DNA of 64,000 nucleotides from Impatiens glandulifera. Its lineage: Eukaryota > Streptophyta > Magnoliopsida > Ericales > Balsaminaceae. The DNA is taken from contig NC_061865.1 of the NCBI RefSeq assembly GCF_907164915.1, positions 50,875,363-50,939,362 of the forward strand, given 5' to 3'. Shown piece after piece: positions 12,251 to 25,872 of this stretch. The position numbers and the translations under genes were made by a program. Below the pieces are notes generated by a model. That model had not been told where the DNA came from. It saw only the letters and a program-made list of their open reading frames with translations, and searched no databases. Every line of letters starts with the position of its first letter. Position 1 is the first letter of the stretch.

Positions 12251-12663
12251 TAAATAATACAAATGCATCTCCTCCTACTACTACTAAAGTCAATAAATAA
12301 AAATACACGCGCCCACGCGTTCTCTCTCTCTCTCTCATCATCATCTTGCAGTCCTGCTGCTCTGTTAAAACAACTCTGTGAAAAAAAAAGCTCGCGCCTT
12401 TCTTCACAGCTCCATATCTTGTTTATATACATACAAAGTCTATATCTATCTATATCTATCTATCTATATACGCGCTATTACAAAAGAAAAAAAAAAGATG
12501 GGGATTGATTGAATTAAGAATCTTCATTCTCATCTCTCTCTAAAACCTTTCCCTTTCTTCCCCCATTTTCAATCACCATTTTTAATCTTCTTCAATACCC
12601 ACCGACACAATTACTGTGCTTCTGTAAACCCTAATCAAATCTCACCCTTTTATCTCATTTCCA

Positions 12664-14316
12664 ATGAAGGGATCGGCCTCCGGCCGATGGGTCACGATCG
12701 GTCTTGTTTCTTCTTGGTATGCATCCAACATCGGTGTTCTTCTTCTTAACAAATACTTGTTAAGTAACTACGGTTTCAAATACCCGATCTTCCTTACCAT
12801 GTGTCATATGATGGCCTGTTCAATTCTCAGTTACGCCGCCATTGTTTGGATGAAGTTTGTCCCACTTCAAGCTATCCGATCGAGGGTTCAATTTGCTAAA
12901 ATTGCTGCCCTAAGTTTGATTTTCTGTTTTTCAGTTGTTGGTGGGAATATCTCCTTGAGATATCTTCCTGTTTCCTTTAATCAGGCAGTTGGGGCTACTA
13001 CGCCATTCTTTACTGCGGTTTTTGCTTACTTGATGACTGTGAAGAGAGAAGCTTGGCTCACTTATGTCACTCTTATTCCTGTTGTTGCTGGTGTTTTCAT
13101 AGCTAGTGGGGTGGGTAATTTTGATCTTTCTCTATACTGTTTGTTGGAAATTGTGTAAATTAGAATGTGAAATCAATGAATGTTCTTTGATTGTAGGGTG
13201 AACCAAGTTTTCATCTATTTGGTTTCATAATGTGTCTTGGAGCTACTGCAGCTAGGGCTTTGAAATCAGTTGTTCAAGGAATCTTGCTTTCATCTGAAGG
13301 GTATATAGTTATAATTATAGTTATCAGTTTATCACCCACATTTATATGAGATTGATTTGGCTAAGAAATTATCCTCTTATGAACTGACAGGGAGAAGCTA
13401 AATTCTATGAACCTTCTTCTCTACATGTCACCCATAGCTGTAGGATTATTACTTCCTGCTACTTTGTTGATGGAGGAAAATGTTGTTGGGATCACGGTAG
13501 CTCTTGCAAGAAACGATGTCAAAATTGTGTGGTATTTGTTGTTCAATTCTTCGTTGGCGTATTGCGTCAACTTGACCAATTTTCTAGTCACCAAACACAC
13601 AAGCGCGTTGACACTTCAGGTACGTTCATCGGAAAATTTTCTCCAATTGTGGAAATCTTGGCTGTTTTTGTTATATGTTTACTGCGACAAATGACTTTTA
13701 TTGTGATTTTTAAGGAAAAGTCGTAATTCTCTGTATTGTAAGGAAGTGTATCTTAACTTAGCTTAGCTTGAATATAGCAGAATTCGTTTTAGTTCACTGA
13801 TGAGATGAATAAATGCAGAAACTAGAGTAAGGGGGAACACGAACACTGAGTAACTAAGAGTGTGTTCGTTATAACTGATAATAAATTTTGAATACTGAAT
13901 TTGAAGCGGTGAATGAGTTTGAAGTAAGTTGATTGGATAAAATGTAGAATTAATGTCGGAAAGACTTTTACCCTTATAATGACGTAATTTGATTGATTTT
14001 CAGGGTTAAGATTGTCTTTTGGAGGTTTTTACTAAGTTACGAGTTAGGAAATAAACTTAATTTTTAGCCTAATTTGAGCTGAATCTTTTGGAATTTGAAT
14101 GAATTCTTGCTGATATTGCATACTTTTGGCTAGTTTTGACTTGAGAGAGATTGGTTAAATTTTCTCCAGGTGTTAGGAAACGCAAAGGGAGCTGTCGCGG
14201 TTGTTGTTTCAATTTTACTATTCAGGAACCCCGTTTCAGTGACCGGAATGTCTGGTTATGTTCTTACAGTAATTGGAGTTATTTTGTACAGTGAAGCAAA
14301 GAAGAGGAGCAAATGA
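12664..14316 (+). CDS. Nucleotide-sugar transporter, TPT/EamA (NST-KT) family, At3g11320/At5g05820-like
   Basis: Predicted Golgi multi-pass transporter of 308 residues, the usual length for this plant clade. Coding exons: 12664-13110, 13197-13300, 13391-13619 and 14170-14316, all in phase with GT-AG borders. The start [15 protein letters not shown] is followed by the conserved blocks [70 protein letters not shown] and [19 protein letters not shown]. The end is SEAKKRSK, with a basic cytosolic tail. About ten membrane helices are expected from the hydrophobic runs. Relatives exchange UDP-sugars for UMP to feed wall-polysaccharide synthesis, but the substrate of this copy cannot be read from sequence. 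The 5' leader (12260-12663) is rich in CT and CTAT microsatellites, common in plant leaders. Confidence 0.93.
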
Positions 14317-15704
14317 GATATAAACTGAGCCATCCATCTTCCTTCTTCTTGTACAGAACAAAATGTTCTGAACATACCCTTGTTGTTAATTCAAACTATT
14401 ATTTTTTCAAACGATTATAGTCTCATGGAAAACCCGACAATCGTGGTTTTCTTGTTTGTTTCAGCTGTCGTCTTCAAGGTTTCAGGTATTGTGAAAATGG
14501 CAGCTGCTGTTCTTTATAAAATCTAGACAGTTCCCTCCCCAACTCATATTCTGTCTTTTGCTTCATCAATTCAGTTTGTAGAATTTCTAGTCATTTTCTC
14601 CAATTCTCCTCCCCTCCACCATTTATGCAGGAAAAGAAGTTTACACATTGTATACCCGCTGCTTGTAATCAATCTCTGTTGTATCACTAATCAGATCTGA
14701 ATATTGATAAGGTTCTTCAACTTATATACATCATCCAGATATATGCTATTTGTTGTATATGTTTTCTCATTATTAATTCTTCACTACCTTCTTCTTGATT
14801 CTCGAGGATATGAATTAGAAACCGACAATGAATTTCTGCTATGCATGTGTTATGAAATGTGTGGCTGGTTAGAAATCGCATTGGGATCGTCTTCTTATGG
14901 ATTTATTTTGTTAAATTGGTTAAAATGTTCACATTTTAGGGTAGCTCTAGGTTCGATTTTTACTAAAATCAATATGATTTAAGTGGAGTTATGAATGAAG
15001 GGTTGAGTCATCCTAATTTTACTAGAGGATTTGGGCTATGTCAATTAAAAGGATGAGATAAAAGGGTATTACAAAATTTTATCTAGACCTTGGAGTTTTC
15101 TGTATCTTCAAAAAAAAACTTTGTCAAGAATAACGGCTTAGTCCTGTATTTACGACCAATCTACGATAGAAGAAAATGTTTCATTCCATCGGAACAATTC
15201 CTTATTTTTCAGAGTACCTCTTGTTTTTTTTTTTTTATACTAAATACCCGGGTTAAAAAACATACATTAATATCATATCAAAGCATTTAATTAAATCTAG
15301 CAAATTCAAGGACACAAACATGTTAATGATATCATGTCCATTCATCATTTAAAAGCATAGAAGCAAAACATCGTTAAATTTTTTCATGTGAGTTTCATTA
15401 AAGTTCAAACCAAACCAAACTTCAAGAGAATAGGAAATTTAAATGAAATTAAATGTGGTTTCAGTGTTTCACAACCCTATTTACTTTTGTAACTTTGATT
15501 GTGAATAGAATGCAAAATTAGAAATTGAATCCTAAGTATATATATGTTAAGATATCAAATCTACTTTATTTATTTCATGAAAATCAAAATGTTTTAGGCC
15601 TTATTTGAAATATATAAAACAGACAAATCATATTGAAGCAATTTTAAGAAAGCTTAGAAAAACAGTTTTAAACTCAACTTAAGATACTTTTATGAAGCAG
15701 GATC

Positions 15705-15839
15705 TTCTGTTCCCGATATTTGTGTTTCTGTTCCCGATATTTGTGTTCCTCTCTCATAGGGAGGGACAAAAATGTAAATACTTTTTAAAAAAAAAAATAC
15801 TATTTTGCCCCTCCCCTATGAGAGGGGAGCAAAGATATC
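15705..15839. repeat. Small foldback with 21-bp tandem duplication at its left end
   Basis: TTCTGTTCCCGATATTTGTG occurs at 15705 and again at 15726. From 15736 to 15771 the sequence (core CTCTCATAGGGAGGG) is the near reverse complement of 15803-15839 (core CTCCCCTATGAGAG), separated by about 30 bases containing an A run. It looks like a very short MITE or foldback relic. Confidence 0.7.
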
Positions 15840-16611
15840 GATAAGAGATAATCATTTTACATTTTTTTTTTCTCACAAATGACATGGCTTTAAGAAAATG
15901 ACCATATCTATCTGACAATTTTCAACTTAAAATAAATTTATTTAGTATTTAAATTTTACAAAAATAGGCAGCAAACTGGGACAGAGCAAGAGAAAACATG
16001 ACATACCCATTGGACCACTATTTTATGTGTTTTCAAAAAATCATTTTCATGATCCAAAACCAAACATATCAAACTAGTTTAGAATTGAATCAAATTAAGA
16101 CTCAACTTTAAAAGGATTTCAAAAGATAATACAAATAAACACTTTATTTGTTTTCATTAATTTAAAACAGATTTTTTAAATAGAATTCATCTTAACTAAA
16201 ATAAAAAAAAAAACTTTGAATAAGTAAACTAATACTCTAATCCATTGCACTAAATTTAAGAAGAATAACAAATTAGGGTAACTCGAGAGCAAAGAGTTTT
16301 AATTAAGAGATTAAGAATCTCAAATTCGATTTTTAATAGAAATACCTTAAGTTGAAATAGGGATACATAATTGTGCCGAACTCTTATTTTAAAAAATAAA
16401 ATAAATTTAAGAAAGAATGGATAAATTAAATGAATATTTTAACAAGTTAGGATGCAATGAATTGACAAACCAAAACTTAAACATGTTCTTAGATCAATCT
16501 TATATCAGATTACAGAAGATCTTTGAACATTTAGAAGTGAAAACACAACTCTTCTTTTTCTACTTTGCAAGTAAATAATATATTTTTTAGTTAATTATTT
16601 TATTTGTGAAC

Positions 16612-16772
16612 ATTACATAATAATAAATATAATTAATATAATATATTGAAAATATAATATAAATATAATATATCGGTGAGATATTATCAAATTGTGATAA
16701 TATCTTACTTATATATATTATCTTTATATTATATTTTCAATATATTATATTGATTATATTTATTACATAATA
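16612..16772. repeat. AT-rich palindrome with about 80-base arms
   Basis: The arms meet near 16692 in the centre GATATTATCAAATTG TGATAATATC. Outward they pair through ATATTGAAAATATAATAT, then TATAATTAATATAATA, to TTACATAAT at both ends, with few mismatches. No coding DNA is inside. It may be a foldback MITE or a slipped inverted duplication; TA-rich sequence lowers its significance, but the non-TA positions also pair. Confidence 0.75.
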
Positions 16773-19024
16773 TTCATTACATAAAATTAAATTAATCTCT
16801 AAACAATACTTGTATTTATGTAGGTAATAATCATGGTTTAAGTCTTCCCATGGGTCATTTAAAAAGATAAATACTTGTATTTGTAATAAAATTTTAGTTA
16901 GGTAGATATATTAATATAAATAATAAATATTACTCTATTAAGAATAATTATTAAATATTATATATTAAATATTTTGAACATATTCTTTGCCAAGTCATAA
17001 TATTTTTCTTAGTTTAAAAATAAGTCATACAAGTGTTAAAATGTTATATAATATCACTTTTTTTTTTATCAGCTCTCACAAGTCTTTATCTCCTCCCTAA
17101 GACCAACCTTTATCACAAATCTTGTCAAAAATAATAAAAATTTCATTTAAAACGAAATAGTGGGATTTATTAATTTTAAAAAAAAATAATAATAAATCTC
17201 TCCAAGACCATTCAAAGGCAAATCCATGAATAAGAGTCAAGATTTGGCATCTCCAGAAAGGAGAATTTTAAGGGTAAAACATTATATATTAAATTGATTT
17301 CTTTGCTAAAATACAAGTTTAGCCAAATTATAAACAAGGAGAATAAAGAGATTAGTCAACAAATGTTACGGAGTTATATCTCTTCTTTAGTTTATTTCGA
17401 CTTAATTACTCGGGGTGGGTTGTTTTGTTTCTAACTAAATCGTCATGAACATTGTTTTATGTCATTGTTTTTTTTTTAAAATGGTGTATTTGATCAGATT
17501 ATTTGTCTAAACAAAATTGAAATAAAAATATTAAGTTTAATTACGTGGACTAACCCAATGAATTTCAACAGTAAAATTTGTAACAATTTGTGAACTCTGT
17601 ATAACAGGAGGACGTAGATTTATAATGGGAGAAAATCAAACTATAATTTTTTTTTCGACTACTCGTTTTATTAGTTATAAAATTTTCTCATTAAGATAGT
17701 TTAAGTGTTTAAGTGTCAAAAAGTAGTTTAAAAAAATATAAATGTAACGAGTTCGATTTTATTTACTATACCTTAATTTAAAATGAATGACATAATTATA
17801 AGTTCATCATAGCTTCTTACCTTCCTAAAAAATAGTTATAAAATTCAATGTAGAGTATTTTGACTCATAAAATATAACAAAAATTCATTATAATTCATAT
17901 CTATGTAGTGTTCAAGCATCTTGATAAATGAATGAATAAATTAAAAGTAAGTGTTATTATATATATATATAAATTTTAACAGTACATTATTAAAAAAAAA
18001 TAAAAGGCATATTTATTCTGTTAGAGTATGTTAGATTTAGTTATTTTGATTTTTTATTGGAATTTTATCTAAAAAGATATTTGTTTGATAAAATGAAAAG
18101 TAGATTGATAGATTTTTAATTAATTTAATTATTAAAATATATTTTTTATATATTTAAAATATAAATTTAATAAAAATAAAAATAAAATATTTTATATTTT
18201 AATTGATAGAAGGATTGATTTGATAATATAATTATGAGCATAATTTATTTTTTTTCAACCTATCAAAAATATCATAATGCAAAATACATAAAATATCGAA
18301 TTTTTTCAATATATATAAAAAATGGTAAGATATGATACTTATACCAAAATTATCGATATGACAAGAGTACGAAATTTTCAAAATATCTATATATATCAAA
18401 ATAATATTTATTTATATCTAATAAAATTTTAATTTCCATTTTAATAATTAGATTTACATTGCGTGCAACTTTTTAACAAAATAAAATAAAATCTTATTAA
18501 ATTAATTTACTTTTCTAACTGACTTAAGTTAAATTCTAGAAATATCTATTTTATTTATAATCTTAACAAATTTATTTTTTTTTATAATTTTTTTTTCATA
18601 TTAATTTATTTATAAAGACTTAATTTACAAAAAAAAATATTTTTTTTTTTAATATTATTAAGTATGATACCCGATATTATATTAAAATCTGATATATTGT
18701 AAATATTCGATATTTTAATGGTATCACGGTGTGAATAAAAAAAATTCTATACACTATAGTATTGTAAAATATATAATATTGTGACAAATAAACAATTTAT
18801 AAAAAATAAAAAATAAAAATAAAAAAAATGAAGAGAAAGTGGCCCCAGTCAATAGTCGATTGGACTTACAACTAAGTGCCTACGAGGAAAGCATTTTCTT
18901 ATTTTGAAATTCGATGGAAGTGACGATGGAGATCACAGAAGAGACCCTAAAAAGCCCAATATTGCTTGCTTGCGCAGCCTTCTTCTTTTCTCTATCCTTT
19001 CCTTTTCTCGAGATTCTATACCCA

Positions 19025-19032
19025 TATAAATA
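19025..19032 (+). promoter_or_regulatory. TATA box of the UCP1 gene
   Basis: TATAAATA is followed about 25-30 bases later by a CT-rich leader (CTCTCTACATATC) that would hold the start site, and by the ATG at 19118. Spacing fits a plant core promoter with a leader of about 65 bases. Confidence 0.6.
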
Positions 19033-19117
19033 ATCACCCCCCTCCCTCTTCTCTCTACATATCATCCTACAGTGTTTAAGGACTACCAAATTCTACTTCT
19101 TCCAGCAAATCTCTGCA

Positions 19118-22100
19118 ATGGTGGCCGATCAGAAGGGAAAATCGGATATCTCCTTTGCTGGAACCTTCGCCAGCAGCGCATTCGCTGCTTGCACAGCCGA
19201 GGTACCCTTATAAAGACATTCTACATCATGGGTTACACTTATTATCCCATAAATTTATGCATGCACATTCTACATCTTGAGTTACAGGACTGATAAAGTT
19301 TGAATCTTTTGTTTTGAACAGTTAGATCAACAATTTTCATTCAAGTTTGATACTTATCAAGGGTTTATAGATGAAATTTTGAGTCTTTGCTTATATCCTG
19401 CAATATCTTATTCTAGTTAGGATTCAATAGATCATCACCTCGTGGAATTTTGTCCATTTCTTAAGGAGATCTCAAGTGGGTATCCTTAATTCTTTATAGT
19501 CGATATCTATTCTTAAGAACTAGGTCTTTGAATTTCCAAAGTGGTACACTTGCTCAAATGATGATAACTTTGTTTGATCCCCGCCTAATTACTTGAGATG
19601 CTTTTTAGGCTGTAGGTGAGCAGCCCAACCCTCCTGATCTGCTGGATATAGGGTTTTGATAGAGTATAAATTGAGCTATTATGACTGGATTGATATTTGG
19701 CCAAATAAATTAACCAAACCCTAGTTTGTACTCAAAATTGGTTGATATCAAACTATTGAAGTTCGTTTATTTATTCGGGTTAAATATCAATTTTTAGCAT
19801 GCCTATGAATAAGAAAATGTAAGCTTTGTATTCTATCTATTGTTACGTTTATTCAATTAAAAAACTGGATTTTAAACAATTATTATTTGTTAGTATTGAA
19901 TACATTGGTGAATTTGTTGTAACAAACAAAGTTTGTTCAATTGGAGGCTTATTTGAAGTTGGTGTCTTTATATTTGATTTCGTTTAATTAATTGCTTTGA
20001 AGTTGTGGATTTATAGGGTCAGATATGAAAAAACGGGCAAACTGACCCTATATTTGATACATTTGATGCCACACATAGGGCCCGTATATAAGATTTTGAT
20101 AGAGTATAAACTGATTTATTAGAGCCAGATTACCGAATGAACCCGATCCGTGATCAAATTTATTTATGATTCCATTATGAAGGTGGTCATATTTATAGTG
20201 GTTATACCAAATTAACAATGAAGGAGGACAAAAATGTGAGGTTATTGCATTGGTTTGAAAAACAAAACTGTTCCCAATGTGAATTTTACTAGAAACAATT
20301 AGAGCATGTTTGATCTGGGAAGTTATATTTTGCAAAAAATCTGGTTTATAAATAAAATGTTTGATGAAAATGTAGTTTATTTGAGGTTAAATGAACAAAT
20401 TCTATTAGTATTGATGATTTGATAGAAGTAGTTGATGATGGGATAATCGTTTATTTGGATTCTCTTAGATTATTGTGTGCTATAATGATGATTTCATTTG
20501 TTAATACAGTTGTTTACAATTCCATTGGACACTGCCAAAGTAAGACTTCAACTTCAGAAGAAAGCAGGCCTAGGCGAAGCAATATCATTACCAAAATACA
20601 GGGGAATGTTGGGGACAGTTGCAACCATTGCGAAGGAAGAAGGAATTTCTTCCCTTTGGAAGGGCATTGTTCCGGGCTTACATCGTCAATGCCTATTTGG
20701 AGGACTAAGAATTGGATTGTATGAACCGGTCAGTAACCTAGTCTGGATATCTATGTTACTAATTATCTTGCAGCCATTTTTTATTCTTAATTTTGTGTTG
20801 TAAATAGGTAAGGAATCTCTATGTGGGAGAGAATCACGTTGGTGATGTTCCTTTATCAAAGAAAATACTGGCTGGACTTACCACCGGTGCTCTTGCAATA
20901 ACAATTGCAAATCCTACTGATCTTGTGAAAGTTCGACTTCAATCTGAAGGAAAATTGCCTCCTGGTGTGCCAAGGCGTTATTCTGGCGCTCTAAATGCTT
21001 ATTCTACTATAGCGAGACAGGTAATTTTTTCTCCGATTATGTTTGGACGTGTACAATTAGAATTAGTATTGAAGTATTATGCTCGGAGAAATCGTAGAAT
21101 TAATTCCAAAAACTATTTCTATATTAACATAGCCTTATTCTTATCTGATACCTTTCTTTTACTTGGTTGCAACACACACTGGAATTTCAGTCTATGTTTT
21201 AGTTTCTTTATAAGTTGCATGTTTTTATAATACAGGAAGGTGTTAAGGCTTTGTGGACAGGACTGGGCCCTAATGTTGCCAGGAATGCCATTATAAATGC
21301 TGCTGAACTAGCTAGTTATGATCAAGTGAAGGAGGTAAAAAAGTTATACTCTATTTTGTCCATTTCTATTATCTTCTGTTAAGATTGAGTGATGAATAAG
21401 GTACAATTGTAAGAAGCATAGCAAGAGCTAAGATTACAAAGAAATAGTTAACTTTTGTTTGGGTGTTAGTGAGAAATATGAATGTGAGCCAGTTAGCTTA
21501 AGTGGTAAGAGTCTTGAACTTAAGAGGTTGAAGTCTTAGGTATGATTCCCACTCAAAGCAAATAGGGAGTCATTGAACATGAGATGGATTTTTGGAAGAA
21601 TTATGGATATGGTGTAGAGTTGATTATATATAGTGTATGAAACTTATAATGTATAGGTTGTTTTTGTTGTTTTCCCCCATTCTTCTTTCTCTCGTTTTTT
21701 TTTTCTTCCTTTGGACATTGCTTGTATGTAAGAAGTCGCTCTTCATTTTTCGACAATTCTAACATGTGCAAGTAAATTCATATTTTGTTTTAAGTAAACT
21801 TTTTTGCCCATTATTTTGACTGAGCAAGTCTTTTTATTTATTTTTTGTGGAATGCAGACAATTTTAAAAATTCCAGGCTTCACTGATAATGTGGTGACCC
21901 ATCTGCTGTCTGGTTTAGGAGCTGGTTTTGTTGCAGTCTGTATTGGCTCTCCAGTTGATGTGGTATGGTTAATTTCTCTGTATCATCTTCCTAAACAAAC
22001 TTATTTGTTTTCATTATAATTTTTGTTAGATCTCCTCTCTAGTTAACATAGATTTTCATAACTTTGCCATGAGATTATATCCATATGAGGACTCATGATT

Positions 22101-22999
22101 GTACATTATGTTTCCTTGATTATATCTTCCTCTAATAAGTACTAGACGAGTCATCAAATTCATTTCAATAACCCAATCCAGGCCTAAGTCACACTTTTAC
22201 TCGAAAGCTTTCTTAGTGGCAAGAAACTTGGAATGAAATTGTCAGATTGAAGTGCGATTTCATAGCAGTGAGATGTTGTACTAGCCTCCTAAATGATTAG
22301 TTGTTTTAAAAAAATGTTGTTTAAAAATTTCCAAGATATTGAATAAATACCCATTATTTTAGTACCGGACTATGTCACTATGGAACAAAAGGAAATTGGT
22401 GATGTACAACACATTTTTTTTTCTATTAACAATGATTTCTGAAAATAAGATGCTTAACTTGAATGGTTGTCGCTCTAGGTTAAGTCAAGAATGATGGGAG
22501 ATTCAACTTACAAGAACACACTCGATTGCTTCATGAAGACTTTAAAGAATGAGGTATACATTTTTCTTTTTATTACAGCTGGTTGGAAATTTCAGATGTT
22601 TGAAATCATGTTTTGTGTTTAGTACACCTTTTGTTGTTTCTACAGCATAATTGTTCCTTCTTAATTATTCTTGAAGTCATGATAATGAGCTTTGATGTTG
22701 GGATTGTGCAGGGACCCTTAGCTTTCTACAAGGGTTTTCTGCCAAACTTTGGACGTTTAGGATCTTGGAATGTCATCATGTTTCTAACATTGGAACAGGT
22801 AAAACACTTATAGTTTTCTGTATCAAGATGAGAAAAAATCAATAAATTAGTTTTGAAACATAATCTTGTCTTTTTCACTTTTGTTTAGGATCTTGGATTT
22901 GAATCTAGTTGTTTCTAAATAGGATCATTATGTAACTTGTCTTTTTCACTTTTGTTTCAACAGGCCAAGAAACTTGTTAGAAAAATAGAGGCGCCTTGA
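19118..22999 (+). CDS. UCP1: Mitochondrial uncoupling protein (UCP1/PUMP1)
   Basis: Inner-membrane carrier of 305 residues (Arabidopsis UCP1 has 306). Eight exons, all in phase 0: 19118-19201, 20510-20728, 20808-21020, 21236-21334, 21858-21962, 22479-22553, 22712-22798 and 22964-22999. The three carrier repeats each show the signature: [10 protein letters not shown] (residue 33), [10 protein letters not shown] (137) and PVDVVKSRMM (237). UCP-typical stretches include [47 protein letters not shown] and [19 protein letters not shown]. The family dissipates the proton gradient when activated by fatty acids; plant members also exchange aspartate, glutamate and other dicarboxylates. The intron after exon 4 holds a SINE-like insertion. 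The protein looks intact. Confidence 0.95.
21484..21680 (+). mobile_element. tRNA-derived SINE in UCP1 intron 4
   Basis: An A-box-like TAGCTTAAGTGG at 21494 and a B-box-like GGTATGATTCCC at 21539 lie about 45 bases apart, as in a tRNA-derived Pol III promoter. About 120 bases of non-tRNA body follow, with a TTG/T-rich tail (GGTTGTTTTTGTTGTTTTCC), as in plant Au/TS-type SINEs. The tRNA-like part does not fold into a full tRNA. Ends are approximate and I did not identify a clear target duplication. Confidence 0.55.
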
Positions 23000-24126
23000 G
23001 CATACAAGAAAGGTGTTTGATGGGGGAATATGAACTTTGCTTCTCGGTTTGTCATGGTTTTGAACTGTTTCTTGGTATCCAATAAGTGTTTTAAGGCGAA
23101 AAACTAAATTATTGCTTCTACTATACAAAGGAAGGATTAATTATTCCGTTTGTATTCTTGAATAATCAATTTCCTTCCAATCATTCAAAGTAGTATATTT
23201 ATCCAAACTTGAATTGTGATGTAACAAAATTTTAGTTCTAAAATGGGTATAACAAGATTTTTTTTTTTATTTTATTAAAATAATTAAGATTACAGATAAC
23301 ACAGTCTTTAATTATTATTATTATTTTTATTTGAATTTAGAAAGTTACACATACTCAACATGACACCTCAATTTAAGACATGATTTTGTATTTGTATGAA
23401 TGGTTTTATACCATAAAAACTTACCTAGATGAAAAAAATATTATTTTTGTTTCCTACTAACAAACATTATTAGTGGTAATCAATGGTATTATGTTTGTTT
23501 CCTACTAACAAAAACATTATTAGTGGTAATCAATGGTATTATGTGTTGTCTTGTTTTAGGGCCGCAAATGAGTAGGCTGTTCGTTTGGTCAAAACTCGGC
23601 TTGACTTTAACCGAGTCGAGCTCGAGCCTATTCGAGTCGGTAAATAGTTGAGTTGAGCTTAAAAAAAAATATTTAATATAGTCAAACTCAAACTTGTGAT
23701 TACTCTCAATTATATATTTTTTTACCTAGTGAATTGTCTTTAAGACTACAAGTATTGTATCAAATTTAAGTAAATGATTTTGTTCAAATTATTATTTTAA
23801 CCTATTGGTGAAATATAATTGAATTTGACAAGTCTTAAAGTTCTTTACTAACATAACATAACCTCAAGAATAAACTTGGATAAAAAAATCATCTATTCCT
23901 TTATTTCTCTTTATAACTCCTAAATCCAATATATTGTTTTTATAAAAAACATAGAATAAGAATAATTTATAAACACTTACATATATAGAGTTAAAATTCA
24001 AAATACAATTTTCCTCTTCAAGCAAGAAAAATAAAAGAAAGACCTTTTACAAAACAACCAACCAAACTCCAGCAGCCAAGAAAGACTTTACAACAAACCT
24101 CACAAAATTTGTGTTAAAAAACAAAG
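23000..24126. other. Intergenic between convergent UCP1 and reticulon genes
   Basis: Includes the 3' regions of both genes, a 48-bp tandem duplication (listed separately) and, at about 23570-23680, a GAGTCGAGCTCGAGCC stretch typical of dispersed hAT-like relics in plants. No gene is visible. Confidence 0.55.
23446..23542. repeat. 48-bp tandem duplication, two copies
   Basis: TTTGTTTCCTACTAACAAA...CATTATTAGTGG...CAATGGTATTATGT is present at 23446 and again at 23494. The copies differ only by a two-base indel, so the duplication is recent. Confidence 0.9.
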
Positions 24127-25872
24127 TCAGCTAAGTTTCTGCTTTTCCAAGATCATTGTCCTTACCCTCGCGATATATTCCACATTGAACCAAACATAGA
24201 ATTGCCTCGATCTTCTGTAAACCGTCAATATAAATCCATCTATACAATCCGCAAACTTTTCATAGAGAGCTGGGAGAGTAAGAAGAACCACAAGACCTGC
24301 CAGACACAAAATAGATTAAAACAAGAGTTCGAAACAAAAAAAAAATGATATGATTTGAGAAGAATGAAACTTACTCGAATAGGCCAATGTTATGAAATCC
24401 GTTAGCCCACCTATAATGTAAATTAGCCCCAGCCACCCCGATACTCTCAAGAACATTTCCGTGTCCTTTCCTAGAGCGATGTCATGTGATATTGATAACA
24501 ATGCATTAATATTATCAAGGACAAGAGAAGCTATCTCATTCATTGTTTCTTTGGATAAATGTAAATCGGGTAATGGTGGAGCAGGCCTGTCAAAAAATGA
24601 TAGATACAAAAACATAGAAAACACGTAAATAACTAACAAATTTATGTGTACACCTAAGACATGAAAAACTACATTGACTACAATCTATATTTAGGGATTG
24701 CAGGAGTCCTGTCCATTTGAAAACACTTCAGATCTGAAGTTGAATCTGAATCTCTGTTAAATTTTATGTGTCTAATTAAGCTTTATTTCAAAACATCATC
24801 CCATCTAAACTAACATTCAAATGAGATACTTCACATAAAAACAAAATTCCAAGGAAAGTTTTGAAAGTTTTCTCCTCTAAACTTAGACTCATGCCCAACT
24901 CCAACTCCAGAAAGTGTTTTCAAATAAACCATATTTCACGTTCGTACCAAAGATGTGTGGTTAGAATTTTGGCACACATTCTTATAAAAGTAGGCTATCA
25001 TCTCGTCTCGTTATGTTATTCTACATGACAAACTCACTGTTTGTGTTCCTCGTTTCGTTTACAGAAGAATTATAAATATACAAAGTTAAGAAAACATGTG
25101 CTACATCAGCACCACGAGGTACGATGTGGTTGCCATGTCATCTCATACTCATCAAAACGGAAAAACAATCGAGACTTATTCTCATAACATCAAACCCAGG
25201 ATTTAAGCAATATTAATGGAGATTCACAAAGATTATACATATATTATCATGATTAAAAAGTGTTCTTGAACTGGAAAAATGAAAATGTTATGATCTAGAA
25301 ATGCAAAAAACAATGAATTAGAAAACTGACCTGTTTAGAATTGCAGCAGATTTGGCCCAAAAGAAAAGAATGGAAGATAAGAGCAAAAGAACACTAGAAA
25401 CAAATGATAATAAAGTATAGCCAGATTTCTCAAACATCAACCAAGAAGCTACTGTTACAATCATAATCCCCATTGTTAAATCCTTTCTTCTCCAAAGAAT
25501 CACATCTGCAACTGCAATAAGTGTCAAAGGTTAAACAAAGGATATCACAAATGCATCCAAATTCATAAACCCACAAAATCATTCCCTTCTTTGGTTGACA
25601 AATCTGATAAGTAAATGAAATCAAAACTATTGAAGCTAAAACCCAGAATCAATCAGAACCGGCAACCAGATCAGAATCTCAAACAAGTCAAAAAAAACAT
25701 AAACTTTATAGCTAATTTTCTGCAGATCAAGGAGCAATTAGTTCTTAAGAGCGTTATACCACCAATGACTGACTGATAAAGAAGGAATGATCCTACTGAT
25801 CTTACCAATTCCTCCGCCGAGGATCTGATGAATCGTTCGTTGCCTATTAAACAATCGATCAGATGAACCCAT
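24127..25872 (-). CDS. Reticulon-like protein B (RTNLB), short form
   Basis: ER membrane-shaping protein of 209 residues. Exons on the minus strand: 25872-25806, 25511-25331, 24586-24375 and 24296-24127, with consistent phases. The start MGSSDRLFNRQRTIHQILGG leads directly into the reticulon domain VADVILWRRKDLT. Two long hydrophobic hairpins follow: one at about residues 37-75 and one at about 133-165 (VSGWLGLIYIIGGLTDF, LVVLLTLPALYEKF). The last exon ends TMILEKQKLS. Reticulons insert as wedges to tubulate the ER. The near absence of an N-terminal extension and the RLFNRQR start resemble the short plant RTNLBs; I cannot assign a number. Introns are canonical and the frame is intact. Confidence 0.85.

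Larger units (their letters stand above)
14317..19000. other. Intergenic, 4.7 kb, AT-rich
   Basis: Downstream of the transporter up to about 14700 is probable 3' untranslated sequence. Beyond that I see no gene. Structured elements at 15705-15839 and 16612-16772 are listed separately. From 18240 to 18770 there are TATCGATA and GATACC-type motifs that may be remnants of a small repeat, without clear ends. Confidence 0.6.
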
